A DNA stretch of 47,476 bases. It comes from Actinomycetota bacterium (GTDB taxonomy: Bacteria > Actinomycetota > Thermoleophilia > Gaiellales > Gaiellaceae). The position numbers were made by a program, and so were the translations under genes. This document shows positions 23,832 through 32,988 of this stretch, piece after piece (positions within the stretch are counted from its first letter, which is position 1; every line of letters begins with the position of its first letter). Under the pieces are notes generated by a model. It saw nothing but the letters and a program-made list of their open reading frames with translations, was not told where the DNA came from and made no database searches. Location: assembly GCA_020029615.1 (NCBI GenBank), contig JAIBJO010000005.1:1-47476 (forward strand), written 5' to 3'.

Positions 23832-25337
23832 ATGGTCGGGATCTCGAAGCGCTTCCCCGGCGTCGTCGCGAACGACGACGCCAGCTTCGAGGCCGCCGAG
23901 GGGGAGGTGCACGCGCTCCTAGGCGAGAACGGAGCGGGCAAGACGACGCTCTCGAACATCCTTACCGGCCTCTACCGGCAGGACGAGGGGGAGATCGAGC
24001 TCTACGGCGAGCAGGTCCGCTTTCACTCGCCGCGCGACGCGCTCGATGCGGGGATCTGCATGGTGCACCAGCACTTCCGTCTGGTCGAGCCGTTCTCGGT
24101 GGCCGAGAACGTCGTCCTCGGCGATCACCGTCGTGAGGGGCGGCGCCTCGTCGTCCATTCGGGCGCGATCGAGAAGCGCGTCGGAGAGCTGAGCAGCCGC
24201 TACGGCCTTGCGGTCAATCCCAGGGCACGAGTCTGGCAGCTCTCGGTCGGCGAGCAGCAACGCGTCGAGATCCTGAAGGCGCTCTACCGCGAGGCGCGCA
24301 TTCTGATCATGGACGAGCCGACCGCCGTACTCACTCCGCAGGAGGCCAAAGCGCTCTTCGAAACTCTGCGCGCGATGGCTGACGAGGGGAAGACCGTCAT
24401 CTTCATCTCGCACAAGCTCCACGAGGTCAAGGCCGTCGCCGACCGCGTGACGGTGTTACGCGCTGGCCGGACTGTGGCCACCGTCGATGCAAGGTCCGCC
24501 ACGCTCAGCTCACTCGCCGCCCTGATGGTCGGTCGGGAGATCGATGTCGCGCGACCGCTCGAGCAGCCGAGGACGCTGTCGGACGTCCTCACCCTCGAAG
24601 TCGATGGTCTGACGGTCGCCGGCGATCGGGGAAACATCGCGGTCAAGGACGTTTCGTTCGCTCTCCGCGAGGGCGAGATCGTCGGCGTCGCCGGCGTCGC
24701 GGGCAACGGCCAGCGCGAGCTGGCCGAGGCGCTCTCGGGGATGCGCGACCTCCGAGCGGGGAGCGTTCGTGTCGGCGGCAAGCAGCTGCGCGGCGGCGAT
24801 CCGCGCGAGGCGATCATGGCAGGCGTTGCCCACGTGCCCGAGGATCGGCTCGGAACGGGTCTCGCTCCGAGCCTGAGCGTCACGAGCAACGTCGTCATCA
24901 AGACGTACCGAAGCCGCTCGTTGTCACGCGGTCCACTCCTCGCTCTTCGACGCATGCGCGAGACCGCCGTCGGGATCATCCGCCGCTACGACGTGAAGAC
25001 CCCCGGCCCAGGAACGCCTGTCCGCAACCTCTCCGGAGGCAACCTCCAGAAGCTCGTCCTCGGGCGCGAGTTCGCGGATGACCCGCTCGTCCTCGTCGTC
25101 GCCCAACCGACGCGCGGCCTCGACGTCGGCGCGATCGAGACCGTGCACTCGTACCTTCGCGAGGCGGCCGCCAATGGTGTCGCGATACTGCTCATGAGCG
25201 AGGACCTCGACGAGATCCGCGCCCTCGCCGATCGGATCCTCGTCGTCTACGAGGGCGAGATTGTCGGCGAGCTATCCGCGGGGTCGACGTCGATCGAGGA
25301 AATCGGGCTGCTCATGGCCGGAGGGACACGCGGGTGA
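23832..25337 (+). CDS. ABC transporter ATP-binding protein, two-domain (nucleoside/simple sugar type)
   Basis: The protein has about 501 aa from ATG 23832 (MVGISKRFPGVVANDDASF). GTG 23826 gives two more residues. The first ABC domain has Walker A GENGAGKTT, signature LSVGEQQRVEILKAL and Walker B LIMDEPTAVLT. The second has a degenerate Walker A (GVAGVAGNGQRELAEAL), signature LSGGNLQKLVLGRE and the usual QPTRGLDVGA. This tandem design marks RbsA/YufO-type importers for nucleosides. The stop overlaps the first permease gene by GTGA. Confidence 0.92.
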   Translation: MVGISKRFPGVVANDDASFEAAEGEVHALLGENGAGKTTLSNILTGLYRQDEGEIELYGEQVRFHSPRDALDAGICMVHQHFRLVEPFSVAENVVLGDHRREGRRLVVHSGAIEKRVGELSSRYGLAVNPRARVWQLSVGEQQRVEILKALYREARILIMDEPTAVLTPQEAKALFETLRAMADEGKTVIFISHKLHEVKAVADRVTVLRAGRTVATVDARSATLSSLAALMVGREIDVARPLEQPRTLSDVLTLEVDGLTVAGDRGNIAVKDVSFALREGEIVGVAGVAGNGQRELAEALSGMRDLRAGSVRVGGKQLRGGDPREAIMAGVAHVPEDRLGTGLAPSLSVTSNVVIKTYRSRSLSRGPLLALRRMRETAVGIIRRYDVKTPGPGTPVRNLSGGNLQKLVLGREFADDPLVLVVAQPTRGLDVGAIETVHSYLREAAANGVAILLMSEDLDEIRALADRILVVYEGEIVGELSAGSTSIEEIGLLMAGGTRG

Positions 25338-26470
25338 AGCTGGAGCGTCGACTGACGCAGCCGTGGTGGCTATCCGTCGCCGTCCCCCTCGGCTCGCTGG
25401 TCCTGGCGTTCGGGTTGATGGCACTGATCCTCGTCGCGACGGGACACGATCCGATCGAGACGTATCGCGAGATCCTCGATGCGGCGTTCACCGGGAATGG
25501 GGCACTCTCTGCGACCCTCATCTCGGCGACACCGATCCTCTTCACGGGCCTCGCCGCGGCTGCGGCCTTTCGCATGCAGCTCTTCAACATCGGGGCCGAG
25601 GGTCAGCTGTACCTGGGCGCAGTCGGCGCCTCGTGGATCGCGCTGCAGCTCGGAGACCGGGACGCGACGTCGACCCCGCTCTACGTCGTGGCGATGTGCG
25701 TCGCGGCGGGAGTTGCCGGCGCTCTCTGGGGCCTGATCCCGGGCGTGCTCAAGGCGTTCGCCCGTACCAACGAGATCATCACCTCGCTGATGCTCAACTA
25801 CGTCGCGGGGCTGCTTCTGACCTACCTCATCTTCGACAGCGCGTCCTACTGGCGAGACACGTCGACACTCCAGGCCCGAGCATTCCCGCAGGGGAAGCCG
25901 ATGCCCGAGGCGTCTTATTGGCCGACCTTCGGCTCCGACGTCGTGGTTCCGCTCGGCTTCGTCATCGGGCTGGGTGCGGCGGTCGTCTTGTGGGTGCTGT
26001 ACACACGCATGCGGTTCGGGTTCGAGGTGGGTGTGATCGCGGACTCGCCGCGCGCTGCTCGCTACGCGGGCATGCGCACCCGGCGAAAGATCCTGTCGGT
26101 GATGGCGGTGTCGGGTGCGATCGCCGGCATCGGGGGCGCGAGTCAGATCGGTGACTTCACGTACACGCTCGACGGGAGCACGACGGGTTTGCAGGCCGCC
26201 GCCTTCGGCTACACGGGGATCGTCGTCGCGGCGCTGGCCCGGTACAACCCGCTCGCGGTCTGCCTCGTCGCGGTGCTCATCGGGGGGCTCCAGAACGCGG
26301 GCTACACACTTCAGGGGCCCGACTTCCCCTCGGGGCTCGTCGGCGTGATGCAGGGAATCATCCTCTTCTGCGCGCTCGGTGGTGAGCTTCTCCTTCGCTA
26401 CCGGTTGCGGATACGGCGTCGCTCGAGCGCGCACGGTGGATCGGGCGCGGCCGTGGAGCCTGCCCGGTGA
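25334..26470 (+). CDS. ABC transporter permease (BMP/nucleoside type), subunit 1
   Basis: This 378-aa membrane protein has about eight to ten hydrophobic helices. Family motifs are ATPILFTGLAAAAAFRMQLFNIGAEGQLYLGAVGA, RTNEIITSLMLNYVA and GSTTGLQAAAFGYTGIVVAALARYNPLA. It resembles YufP-type nucleoside permeases. GTG 25334 overlaps the ATPase stop, and its own stop overlaps the next permease by 4 bases. The C-terminus is basic and cytoplasmic. Confidence 0.92.
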   Translation: MKLERRLTQPWWLSVAVPLGSLVLAFGLMALILVATGHDPIETYREILDAAFTGNGALSATLISATPILFTGLAAAAAFRMQLFNIGAEGQLYLGAVGASWIALQLGDRDATSTPLYVVAMCVAAGVAGALWGLIPGVLKAFARTNEIITSLMLNYVAGLLLTYLIFDSASYWRDTSTLQARAFPQGKPMPEASYWPTFGSDVVVPLGFVIGLGAAVVLWVLYTRMRFGFEVGVIADSPRAARYAGMRTRRKILSVMAVSGAIAGIGGASQIGDFTYTLDGSTTGLQAAAFGYTGIVVAALARYNPLAVCLVAVLIGGLQNAGYTLQGPDFPSGLVGVMQGIILFCALGGELLLRYRLRIRRRSSAHGGSGAAVEPAR

Positions 26471-27435
26471 ACGACACCCTGCTCGTCATCGTCCTCGCCG
26501 ACGCGGTCCTGTACGGGACACCGCTGCTCTTTGCGTCGCTCGGCGAACTGCTGGCCGAGCGCTCAGGCGTGCTCAACCTCGGTGTCGAGGGGATGATGTT
26601 GTTCGGGGCGGTGGTCGGGTTCTGGGTCACCCAACGTGTCGAGGGAGCGAGCGCATCCGTGCTCGTCCTCGCGATCCTCGCTTCGGGCCTGTCCGGCGCG
26701 GCGATGGCCGCGATCCATGCGTTCCTCACGATCACGCTGCGCGCGAACCAGATCGTGTCGGGTCTCGCGCTCACGATCTTCGCCGGCGGTCTGGGCCTGT
26801 CTGCCTACGTCGGAACCGAGTTGGGCTTCTCGCCGGACATCCCCGCGAAGCAGCACTTCGGGTCGGTCGACGTGCTCGGCCTCGCGGATCTTCCGGTTCT
26901 CGGGCCGATCGTCTTCGACCAGTCCGCGCTCGTGTACGCGTCGTGGATCGCCGCGCTCCTCGTCGGCCTCTACCTCGGACGAACGCGCTTCGGGCTCAAC
27001 GTCCGCGCCGTCGGCGAGGCTCCGGCGTCCGCGGACGCGATGGGCATCAACGTGACTCTCTACCGGTACGTCCACGTCCTCATAGGGGGTGGATTCGCCG
27101 GTGTTGCCGGAGCCTGCTACAGCCTCTCGATCTCACCGGGCTGGATTGCGGGCGACACGCTCATCGGCGGCGCCGGCTGGATCGCGATCGCGCTCGTCAT
27201 CTTCGCTTTCTGGCGAGCCGAGCTCTGCCTCGTCGGCGCGTACCTGTTCGGAGCACTGTCGGCGCTCCCGTTCGCGCTCCAGGCGCGCAACGTGGACGTC
27301 GCACCCGAGTTCCTGTACGCCCTTCCGTACGTCATGACCATCGTCGTGCTCGTCATCGTGTCGACGGGCCTCTCCAAGCGGCATCTCGGAGCTCCGGCGG
27401 CACTCGGGATTCCGTACGTGCGCGAAGAGCGCTAG
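26467..27435 (+). CDS. ABC transporter permease (BMP/nucleoside type), subunit 2
   Basis: This 322-aa membrane protein begins with GTG 26467. It shows LYGTPLLFASLGELLAERSGVLNLGVEGMMLFGA, ANQIVSGLALTIFAGGLGLSAYVG and GAGWIAIALVIFAFWRAE, the YufQ-type pattern. It completes the importer with the gene just upstream. The xanthine dehydrogenase FAD subunit gene follows after 10 bases, so uptake and oxidation are likely on one transcript. Confidence 0.92.
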   Translation: MNDTLLVIVLADAVLYGTPLLFASLGELLAERSGVLNLGVEGMMLFGAVVGFWVTQRVEGASASVLVLAILASGLSGAAMAAIHAFLTITLRANQIVSGLALTIFAGGLGLSAYVGTELGFSPDIPAKQHFGSVDVLGLADLPVLGPIVFDQSALVYASWIAALLVGLYLGRTRFGLNVRAVGEAPASADAMGINVTLYRYVHVLIGGGFAGVAGACYSLSISPGWIAGDTLIGGAGWIAIALVIFAFWRAELCLVGAYLFGALSALPFALQARNVDVAPEFLYALPYVMTIVVLVIVSTGLSKRHLGAPAALGIPYVREER

Positions 27436-27445
27436 AACTCGTCGC

Positions 27446-28237
27446 GTGGACGTGCTCACTCCGCGGTCGCTCGACGAGGCTCTGCGCTTGAAGGCGGAGC
27501 ACCCCGGCGCTGTTTCGATCCAGGGCGGAACGGACGTCATGATCGCGCTCAACTTCGACCAGGCGCGGCCGGAGCTGTTGCTGAACCTGAACGAGGTCGT
27601 CGAGCTCCGCGGCTGGTCGCGCGAGAACGGGACGCTCCGGCTCGGAGCCGGGCTCACGTACGCCGACGCGATGGCGGACGTCGTTGCCGACGAGCTGCCG
27701 GCCCTGGCCGAGGCGTCGCGTACGGTCGGCTCGCCGCAGATCCGCAACCGCGGGACGATCGGCGGGAACCTCGGCACTGCCTCCCCGGCCGGAGACGCGC
27801 TGCCGCCGCTGCTCGTCGAGCGTGCCGTTGTCGAGGTCGCGAGCACGCGCGGCGCGCGCCGGGTGCCGCTGCAGGAGTTCCTCGTCGGTGTGAAGCGGAA
27901 CGCGCTCGACGACGACGAGCTGATCCTCTCCGTACTCGTCGAGCCGAGCCGCCAGTCGCAGACGTTCATGAAGGTCGGGCCGCGCAACGCGATGGTCATC
28001 GCAGTCTGCTCGCTCGCCGTCGTGGTCGACCGCGAGCGCGGAGAGTTGCGGGCTGCGTTCGGCTCTGCGGCCCCGGTCGCTCGTCTCGTAACTGCGGCGA
28101 TCGACGAAGCCGAGTCGTTCCCCGAGCAGGTCGCCGGCGCGGCGAGCCCGATCGACGACGTGCGTGGGACCGCGGCCTATCGCCGACATGCCCTCCGCGT
28201 CCTCACCGCCCGTGCTCTCGAGAGGTGCCTCGCGTGA
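27446..28237 (+). CDS. xdhB: Xanthine dehydrogenase FAD-binding subunit
   Basis: The protein has 263 aa from GTG 27446. It shows the CO-dehydrogenase flavoprotein fold with AVSIQGGTDVMIAL near residue 22-35 and the FAD-binding SPQIRNRGTIGGNLGTASPAGDALPPLL. It passes electrons from the 2Fe-2S subunit to NAD or another acceptor. It is the first of three separate xdh genes, the usual three-subunit bacterial form. An intergenic repeat region of 121 bases separates it from the next subunit. Confidence 0.9.
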   Translation: MDVLTPRSLDEALRLKAEHPGAVSIQGGTDVMIALNFDQARPELLLNLNEVVELRGWSRENGTLRLGAGLTYADAMADVVADELPALAEASRTVGSPQIRNRGTIGGNLGTASPAGDALPPLLVERAVVEVASTRGARRVPLQEFLVGVKRNALDDDELILSVLVEPSRQSQTFMKVGPRNAMVIAVCSLAVVVDRERGELRAAFGSAAPVARLVTAAIDEAESFPEQVAGAASPIDDVRGTAAYRRHALRVLTARALERCLA

Positions 28238-28244
28238 CCAGGCC

Positions 28245-28328
28245 CAAGTTGCAAGTTGTTACAAGCATCGAAGCATGTCTTCGAGCCGGGCTCGGAGGGC
28301 AGAGTGAGCGCAAGTTGCAAGTTGTTAC
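28245..28328. repeat. Pair of 18-bp direct repeats between xdh subunit genes
   Basis: CAAGTTGCAAGTTGTTAC occurs exactly at 28245-28262 and again at 28311-28328, spaced 66 bases start to start. Each copy is itself a tandem CAAGTTG doublet. The second copy is followed by TTGC, so GCAAGT and ACTTGC can pair. The composition is AT-richer than the surroundings. The region does not look coding. Confidence 0.7.
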
Positions 28329-28358
28329 TTGCGCCTTCACGAGGCTCGAGGCTCGCTC

Positions 28359-28814
28359 GTGAGGGTGTCGATCACCGTCAACGGCGAGGTCCGCGAGGCC
28401 GAGGTCTGGGCCGGCGAGAGCCTCCTCACGACGCTCCGCGACCGGCTCGACCTCCCCGGCTCGAAGAACGCCTGCGAGCAGGGCGAGTGCGGGTCGTGCT
28501 CGGTGCTCCTGGACGACGAGCTGGTGTGCTCGTGCCTCGTCCTCGCAGCGCAGGCGGACGGTCACGAGGTCGCCACCGTGGAGGGCCTCGCGGACGACGG
28601 CAGCCTGCATCCGGTACAGGACGCGTTTGCGGCGACGGGCGCCGTGCAATGCGGCTTCTGTACGCCCGGGTTCGTCGTCGCCGCGGCCGATCTGCTGCGC
28701 CGCGTCCCGGACCCGTCGGACGACGAGATCCGCGAGGCGCTCTCCGGGAACCTCTGCCGCTGCACCGGGTACCAGAAGATCCTCGACGCAGTGCATCTGG
28801 CGGTCGAGCGATGA
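28359..28814 (+). CDS. xdhC: Xanthine dehydrogenase 2Fe-2S subunit
   Basis: From GTG 28359 (MRVSITVNGEVREAEVWAGE) the product is 151 aa; TTG 28329 would add ten unlikely residues. The plant-type ferredoxin cluster uses Cys39, Cys44, Cys47 and Cys59. The second cluster uses Cys98, Cys101, Cys133 and Cys135 (CGFCTPG, CRCTGY). It relays electrons from the molybdenum site to FAD. Its stop overlaps the start of the molybdenum subunit gene by ATGA. Confidence 0.92.
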   Translation: MRVSITVNGEVREAEVWAGESLLTTLRDRLDLPGSKNACEQGECGSCSVLLDDELVCSCLVLAAQADGHEVATVEGLADDGSLHPVQDAFAATGAVQCGFCTPGFVVAAADLLRRVPDPSDDEIREALSGNLCRCTGYQKILDAVHLAVER

Positions 28815-31024
28815 GCACGGCCACGCGCACGCTCCGCCCTGGACACGCCCTGCCGAGTACGCGGCGTGCAGACGCGGCTCCCAAGGTAACCGGCGAGTTC
28901 GCGTACTCGAGCGACCTCCACGCGGCAGGAATGCTGTGGGGGCAGACCGTTCGTAGTCCTCATGCGCACGCCCGGATCCTCGGGATCGATGTCGTGCAGG
29001 CACGTGCCATGCCCGGCGTGCACGCAGTCCTCACGCACGAGGACGTTCCCGGACAGAAGACCTACGGGCTCGAGTTCGCCGACCAGCCCGTGCTCGCGAT
29101 CGATCGTGTCCGCTACTTCGGGGAGGCAGTTGCGATCGTTGCCGCCGAGGAGCCGGAGCAGGCCCGCCGAGCCGCGGCCGCGGTGCGCGTCGAGTACGAG
29201 CCGCTCGAGCCCGTGACCGACCCCGAGCAGGCGGCCGAGATGGCGCCGCTTCATCCCGACCGTCCGACCATGGGTCACGGCTTCCGCGATGACGCGCGCC
29301 CCAATGTCGTTCGCTCGATGGTGATCCGGCGTGGCGATCCCGACGCAGAGGGCGATGTGGCAGTCGAGGGCGTGTACGAGATCGGCCAGCAGGACCAGGC
29401 GTTCCTCGGGCCTGAGTCCGGGATCGCGATCCCGGACGGAGAAGGTGGCGTGGACATCCACGTCGCGACGCAGTGGCTCCACGTCGACCGCGACCAGGCC
29501 GCTCCGTGCCTCGCACTCGAGCCGGAGCAGGTTCGGATTCACCTCGCCGGCGTCGGTGGCGCGTTTGGCGGGCGCGAGGACCTCTCCATGCAGATCCATG
29601 CTGCGATGCTCGCGCTCCGCACGGGGCGGCCCGTGAAGATCGTCTACAACCGCGAGGAGTCGTTTGTCGGGCACATCCACCGCCATCCGGCACGGATCTG
29701 GGCGCAGCACCGCGCTACGCGCGACGGAAAGCTCGTTGCCGTCCGCATGCGGATCCTCATCGACGGTGGCGCGTATGCCTCGAGCTCGACGGCGGTCATC
29801 GCGAACGCCTGCTCGTTCGCGGTCGGGCCGTACGCGGTCGACAACGTACTCGTCGACGGGCTCGCGGTCTACACGAACAACCCACCGTGCGGAGCGATGC
29901 GCGGCTTCGGCGCGGTTCAGGCGTGCTTCGCAGCCGAGGCGCAGATGGACAAGCTCGCGACCGCACTCGAGATCGACTCGGTCGAGCTCAGGCTTCTGAA
30001 CGCGCTCGAGCCGGGAGGCATGCTCCCGACGGGGCAGGTCGTGACAGGCTCGCTGCCCACGCGGGACGTCATCCGGCGCGCAGCCGCACTGCCGGTCCCC
30101 GAGCCGGAGGAGCTCCCGCGCGAAGCCATCCGGCTCCCCGGAGGCGCTGGGAACACGACCCGTGGCGAGGGCGTGCGCCGCGGAGTCGGGTTCGCGGTCG
30201 GGTTCAAGAACATCTGCTACTCGGAAGGCTTCGACGACTACTGCACCGCGCGGGTCGTACTCGCCGAGGACGGCTCGGCGGAGGTGCACTGTGCGGCAGC
30301 GGACGTGGGTCAGGGCGTCAGCGACGTGATCCTGCAGGTCGCGCGACTCGAGCTCGGAACAGACGACGTGACGCTTGCTTCCGGGTCGACAGCGCGGGTC
30401 GGCTCCGCGGGCTCTGCCTCGTCTTCGCGTATGACGTGGATGGCGGCGGGCGCCGTGCAGACTGCGTGCCGCGCCGCTCTCGACGAGCGCGACCGATCCG
30501 GCGGCGCCGTGGACGTCGAGCGCATCTACCGCCATCCGCGCACCTACCCGCTCGATCCCGAGACTGGCCAGATCACGGACGGGCGGGCGCACGTTGCGCT
30601 CGCCGTCGCTGCCATGCGCGTCGTCGCCGAGGTCGACGTCGACCTCGGCCTCACGCGTGTCGTCTGGATCGGAACCGCGCAGGACGTGGGCAACGCGCTC
30701 AACCGAACGGCGGTCGAGGGACAGATCGAGGGCGGCACGGCCCAAGGCCTGGGGCTCGCTCTGATGGAGGAGATCCAGACGCGCGACGGCGTCATCGCCA
30801 ACGCGAGCTTCACGGACTACCTGATCCCCACGTTCCTCGACATGCCGCCTGTCGTCTCCGACCTCGTCGAGGAGCCGGAGCCCGATGCGCCCTACGGCGT
30901 CAAGGGCGTCGGCGAGCCGCCGACCGTGGTCTCGACGGCTGCGATCGTCGCGGCGCTGCGAGATGCGACGGGGCGCGAACTCGCTCGTGTCCCGGTCCGA
31001 CCCGACGACATCGCCGGGCTGTGA
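28811..31024 (+). CDS. xdhA: Xanthine dehydrogenase molybdenum-binding subunit
   Basis: The protein has 737 aa from ATG 28811. It shows the xanthine oxidase family pattern: TRRADAAPKVTGEFAYSSDL, GVGGAFGGRE, KIVYNREESFVGHIHRHP, CGAMRGFGAVQACFAAEAQMD, DVGQGVSDVILQV and GVKGVGEPP with the catalytic glutamate. It hydroxylates hypoxanthine and xanthine to urate using Mo-molybdopterin. Length and order fit three-subunit enzymes. The purine cluster makes a xanthine specificity likely. Confidence 0.92.
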   Translation: MSTATRTLRPGHALPSTRRADAAPKVTGEFAYSSDLHAAGMLWGQTVRSPHAHARILGIDVVQARAMPGVHAVLTHEDVPGQKTYGLEFADQPVLAIDRVRYFGEAVAIVAAEEPEQARRAAAAVRVEYEPLEPVTDPEQAAEMAPLHPDRPTMGHGFRDDARPNVVRSMVIRRGDPDAEGDVAVEGVYEIGQQDQAFLGPESGIAIPDGEGGVDIHVATQWLHVDRDQAAPCLALEPEQVRIHLAGVGGAFGGREDLSMQIHAAMLALRTGRPVKIVYNREESFVGHIHRHPARIWAQHRATRDGKLVAVRMRILIDGGAYASSSTAVIANACSFAVGPYAVDNVLVDGLAVYTNNPPCGAMRGFGAVQACFAAEAQMDKLATALEIDSVELRLLNALEPGGMLPTGQVVTGSLPTRDVIRRAAALPVPEPEELPREAIRLPGGAGNTTRGEGVRRGVGFAVGFKNICYSEGFDDYCTARVVLAEDGSAEVHCAAADVGQGVSDVILQVARLELGTDDVTLASGSTARVGSAGSASSSRMTWMAAGAVQTACRAALDERDRSGGAVDVERIYRHPRTYPLDPETGQITDGRAHVALAVAAMRVVAEVDVDLGLTRVVWIGTAQDVGNALNRTAVEGQIEGGTAQGLGLALMEEIQTRDGVIANASFTDYLIPTFLDMPPVVSDLVEEPEPDAPYGVKGVGEPPTVVSTAAIVAALRDATGRELARVPVRPDDIAGL

Positions 31025-31043
31025 CCACGAGGAAGCGGCCGGC

Positions 31044-32498
31044 CTAGCGCGAGAGTTCGTCGAGAAGCGCGCCGAGCAGGCGGTAGAACCGTTGCGTGCT
31101 CGAGATGCGCACCATCTCGCCGGGTGCGTGCGCGCCGACGATCTCGGGCCCGATCGAGATCATCTCGACTCCTGGCAGCTTCTGCCCGAGAACGGCGCAC
31201 TCGAGGCCACCGTGGACGACGGCCCTAGCAGGCGAGGCGTCGAAGAGCCGCCGGAAGCTCCTCTCGGCAGACGCGAGCAGCGGCGAATCCAGCCGCGGCT
31301 CCCACGGCGGATACGAGCGCCGCACCTCGATCTCCCCGCCGCCCAGTCGCGCAATGGCTTGCATCGACGCGAGGACGTCGTCGAGTGCGGATGCATTCGA
31401 GCTTCGTGTCATCGAGGCGAGCTCCACCACTCCCTTCAGCGTGCTTGCGACCGTGAGGCTGGTGCTCGTTTCGACCGTCTCCGCAAATCCGGGGGCGATC
31501 GCGATCACACCGGTGGGAATCGCCTCGACCAGATCGAGTGCACGACGCGACGTGGCGGCGTCGGCGACGCGGGCTGCCGCTGATCGATCGATCGACAGCG
31601 CGAGGTCGTCGTCGGTTTCGGCATATCGACCCCCGATCGACTCGAGCTCGACCGCCGCACTCGTGCGGAAGGCCGCTTCCGTCATCGCGGGAAGCGTCAC
31701 GAGCGCGCGCGCCTCCCGCGGGATTGCGTTCCGGCTCACGCCACCCTCGATGCTTACGAGCCCGAACGCAGTCGCCTCGTACGCGGCCGAGAGCGTGCGC
31801 CCGAGCACCTTGATCGCGTTCGCCCGGCCGTTGCCGATGTCGGCCCCGGAGTGCCCGCCCTTGGCTCCGGACAACCCGACCCGCAATACGACGTGGTCCG
31901 ATGGCAACGGCACTGAGCGGAGCGGAAGTCGGAGAACGGTGTGGTCGCTGCCGGCGCACCCGACGGTAAGCGCGCCGTCGCTCGTCCCGTCGAGATTGAT
32001 CAGGAGGCGTCCGGAGACGATCGACGGATCGAGAGCCTTGGCGCCTTCGAGGCCCTGCTCCTCCGACACGGTGAAGAGGAGCTCGAGTGGCCCGTGCTCG
32101 ATGCTCGTGTCGTCTCCGACCGCCATCGCCGCTGCAACACCGATGCCGTTGTCGGCGCCGAGCGTGGTGGCGTCGGCGGTCACCCAGTCACCGTCGACGC
32201 GGACGTCGATCCGGCCCTCGCGTGGATCGAACGGGCTTGTCGGATCCCGTTCGCAGACCATGTCGAGGTGCGATTGGAGGACGACGGTGGCTGCCTGCTC
32301 GCGCCCCGGCGAGGCAGGCGCACGTACCACGACGTTTCCCGCCTCGTCGGCGCTCGCGTCGAAGTCGCGGGCCGCAGCCCATGCCAGCACGTGCTCACGT
32401 ACCTTCCCCTCCTCCTTCGACGGGCGTGCGATACTGGTCAGCTCAAAGAAGCGCTTCCACAGGAGCCCGGGCTCGAGCCCGTCCAGCTGCTGGCTCAT
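31044..32498 (-). CDS. pepD: Aminoacyl-histidine dipeptidase PepD (M20C)
   Basis: The protein has 484 aa from ATG 32498 (MSQQLDGLEPGLLWKRFFELTSIARPSKEEG). Metal and catalytic motifs are LQSHLDMVCE, TLGADNGIGVAAAMA, SEEQGLEGAKALD, and AKGGHSGADIGNGRANAIK in the lid domain. It cleaves dipeptides such as those with C-terminal histidine in the cytoplasm. The start overlaps by ATGA the end of the frameshifted YdcZ-like gene. It converges on xdhA with a 19-base gap. Confidence 0.9.
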   Translation of the reverse strand: MSQQLDGLEPGLLWKRFFELTSIARPSKEEGKVREHVLAWAAARDFDASADEAGNVVVRAPASPGREQAATVVLQSHLDMVCERDPTSPFDPREGRIDVRVDGDWVTADATTLGADNGIGVAAAMAVGDDTSIEHGPLELLFTVSEEQGLEGAKALDPSIVSGRLLINLDGTSDGALTVGCAGSDHTVLRLPLRSVPLPSDHVVLRVGLSGAKGGHSGADIGNGRANAIKVLGRTLSAAYEATAFGLVSIEGGVSRNAIPREARALVTLPAMTEAAFRTSAAVELESIGGRYAETDDDLALSIDRSAAARVADAATSRRALDLVEAIPTGVIAIAPGFAETVETSTSLTVASTLKGVVELASMTRSSNASALDDVLASMQAIARLGGGEIEVRRSYPPWEPRLDSPLLASAERSFRRLFDASPARAVVHGGLECAVLGQKLPGVEMISIGPEIVGAHAPGEMVRISSTQRFYRLLGALLDELSR

Positions 32499-32940
32499 CG
32501 CCGCAGCGTCAGCGCCGCCCCGACGACCAACAAGGCGATCCCGAGCACGCGCGGCCAGGAGACGCCACCGGCTCGACGCCGAACCAGCCGAAGCGGTCGA
32601 TGACCGCTGCGAGCGCAAACTGCGCGGCGATGAGGAACGCCGTCGTGGCGACCACACCGATTCGCGGGCCCGCAACGGTTATCGCGAGGACGATGACAAC
32701 GCTCATGACGCCGCCCAGGAGCTGCCACTTCGGCCCGGCGACGGCATCGCCCACGCCGGCGACCGAGCGGCGCGCGACGACGAGTACCGATAGGGCGATC
32801 ACGACCCCGATCACTGCCGCCGTCGCCACGGCCTCCAGGCTTCCGACTCGGTCGCCGAGGCGCCTCTGAACGGCGATCTGCACCGCCCCACCGAGACCGG
32901 CTGCGACGGCGAGCATTGCGGCCAAGGCGGTCGAGTTCAC
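32495..32940 (-). pseudogene. YdcZ/DMT family small membrane transporter, frameshifted
   Basis: From GTG 32940 the frame reads MNSTALAAMLAVAAGLGGAVQ and continues through four hydrophobic helices to AAVIDRFGWFGVEP. There it leaves the family sequence and stops at 32509. The expected family ending, VSWPRVLGIALLVVGAALTLRR, lies in the next frame and stops at 32495. That stop overlaps the pepD ATG in the ATGA manner seen elsewhere here. The total length of 446 bases is one short of a multiple of three. One base seems lost near 32565, either by mutation or by sequencing error. The intact protein would be about 148 aa. Confidence 0.65.
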
Positions 32941-32988
32941 CTCGAGGACGCTATACGCTGCCCGGCGTCCCCGAGGAATGGAGCACGC

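Noticed and set aside
28562-30745. Minus-strand open frame of 727 codons opposite xdhC and xdhA
   Set aside because: It is a shadow of the xanthine dehydrogenase genes, which show all cofactor motifs on the plus strand.
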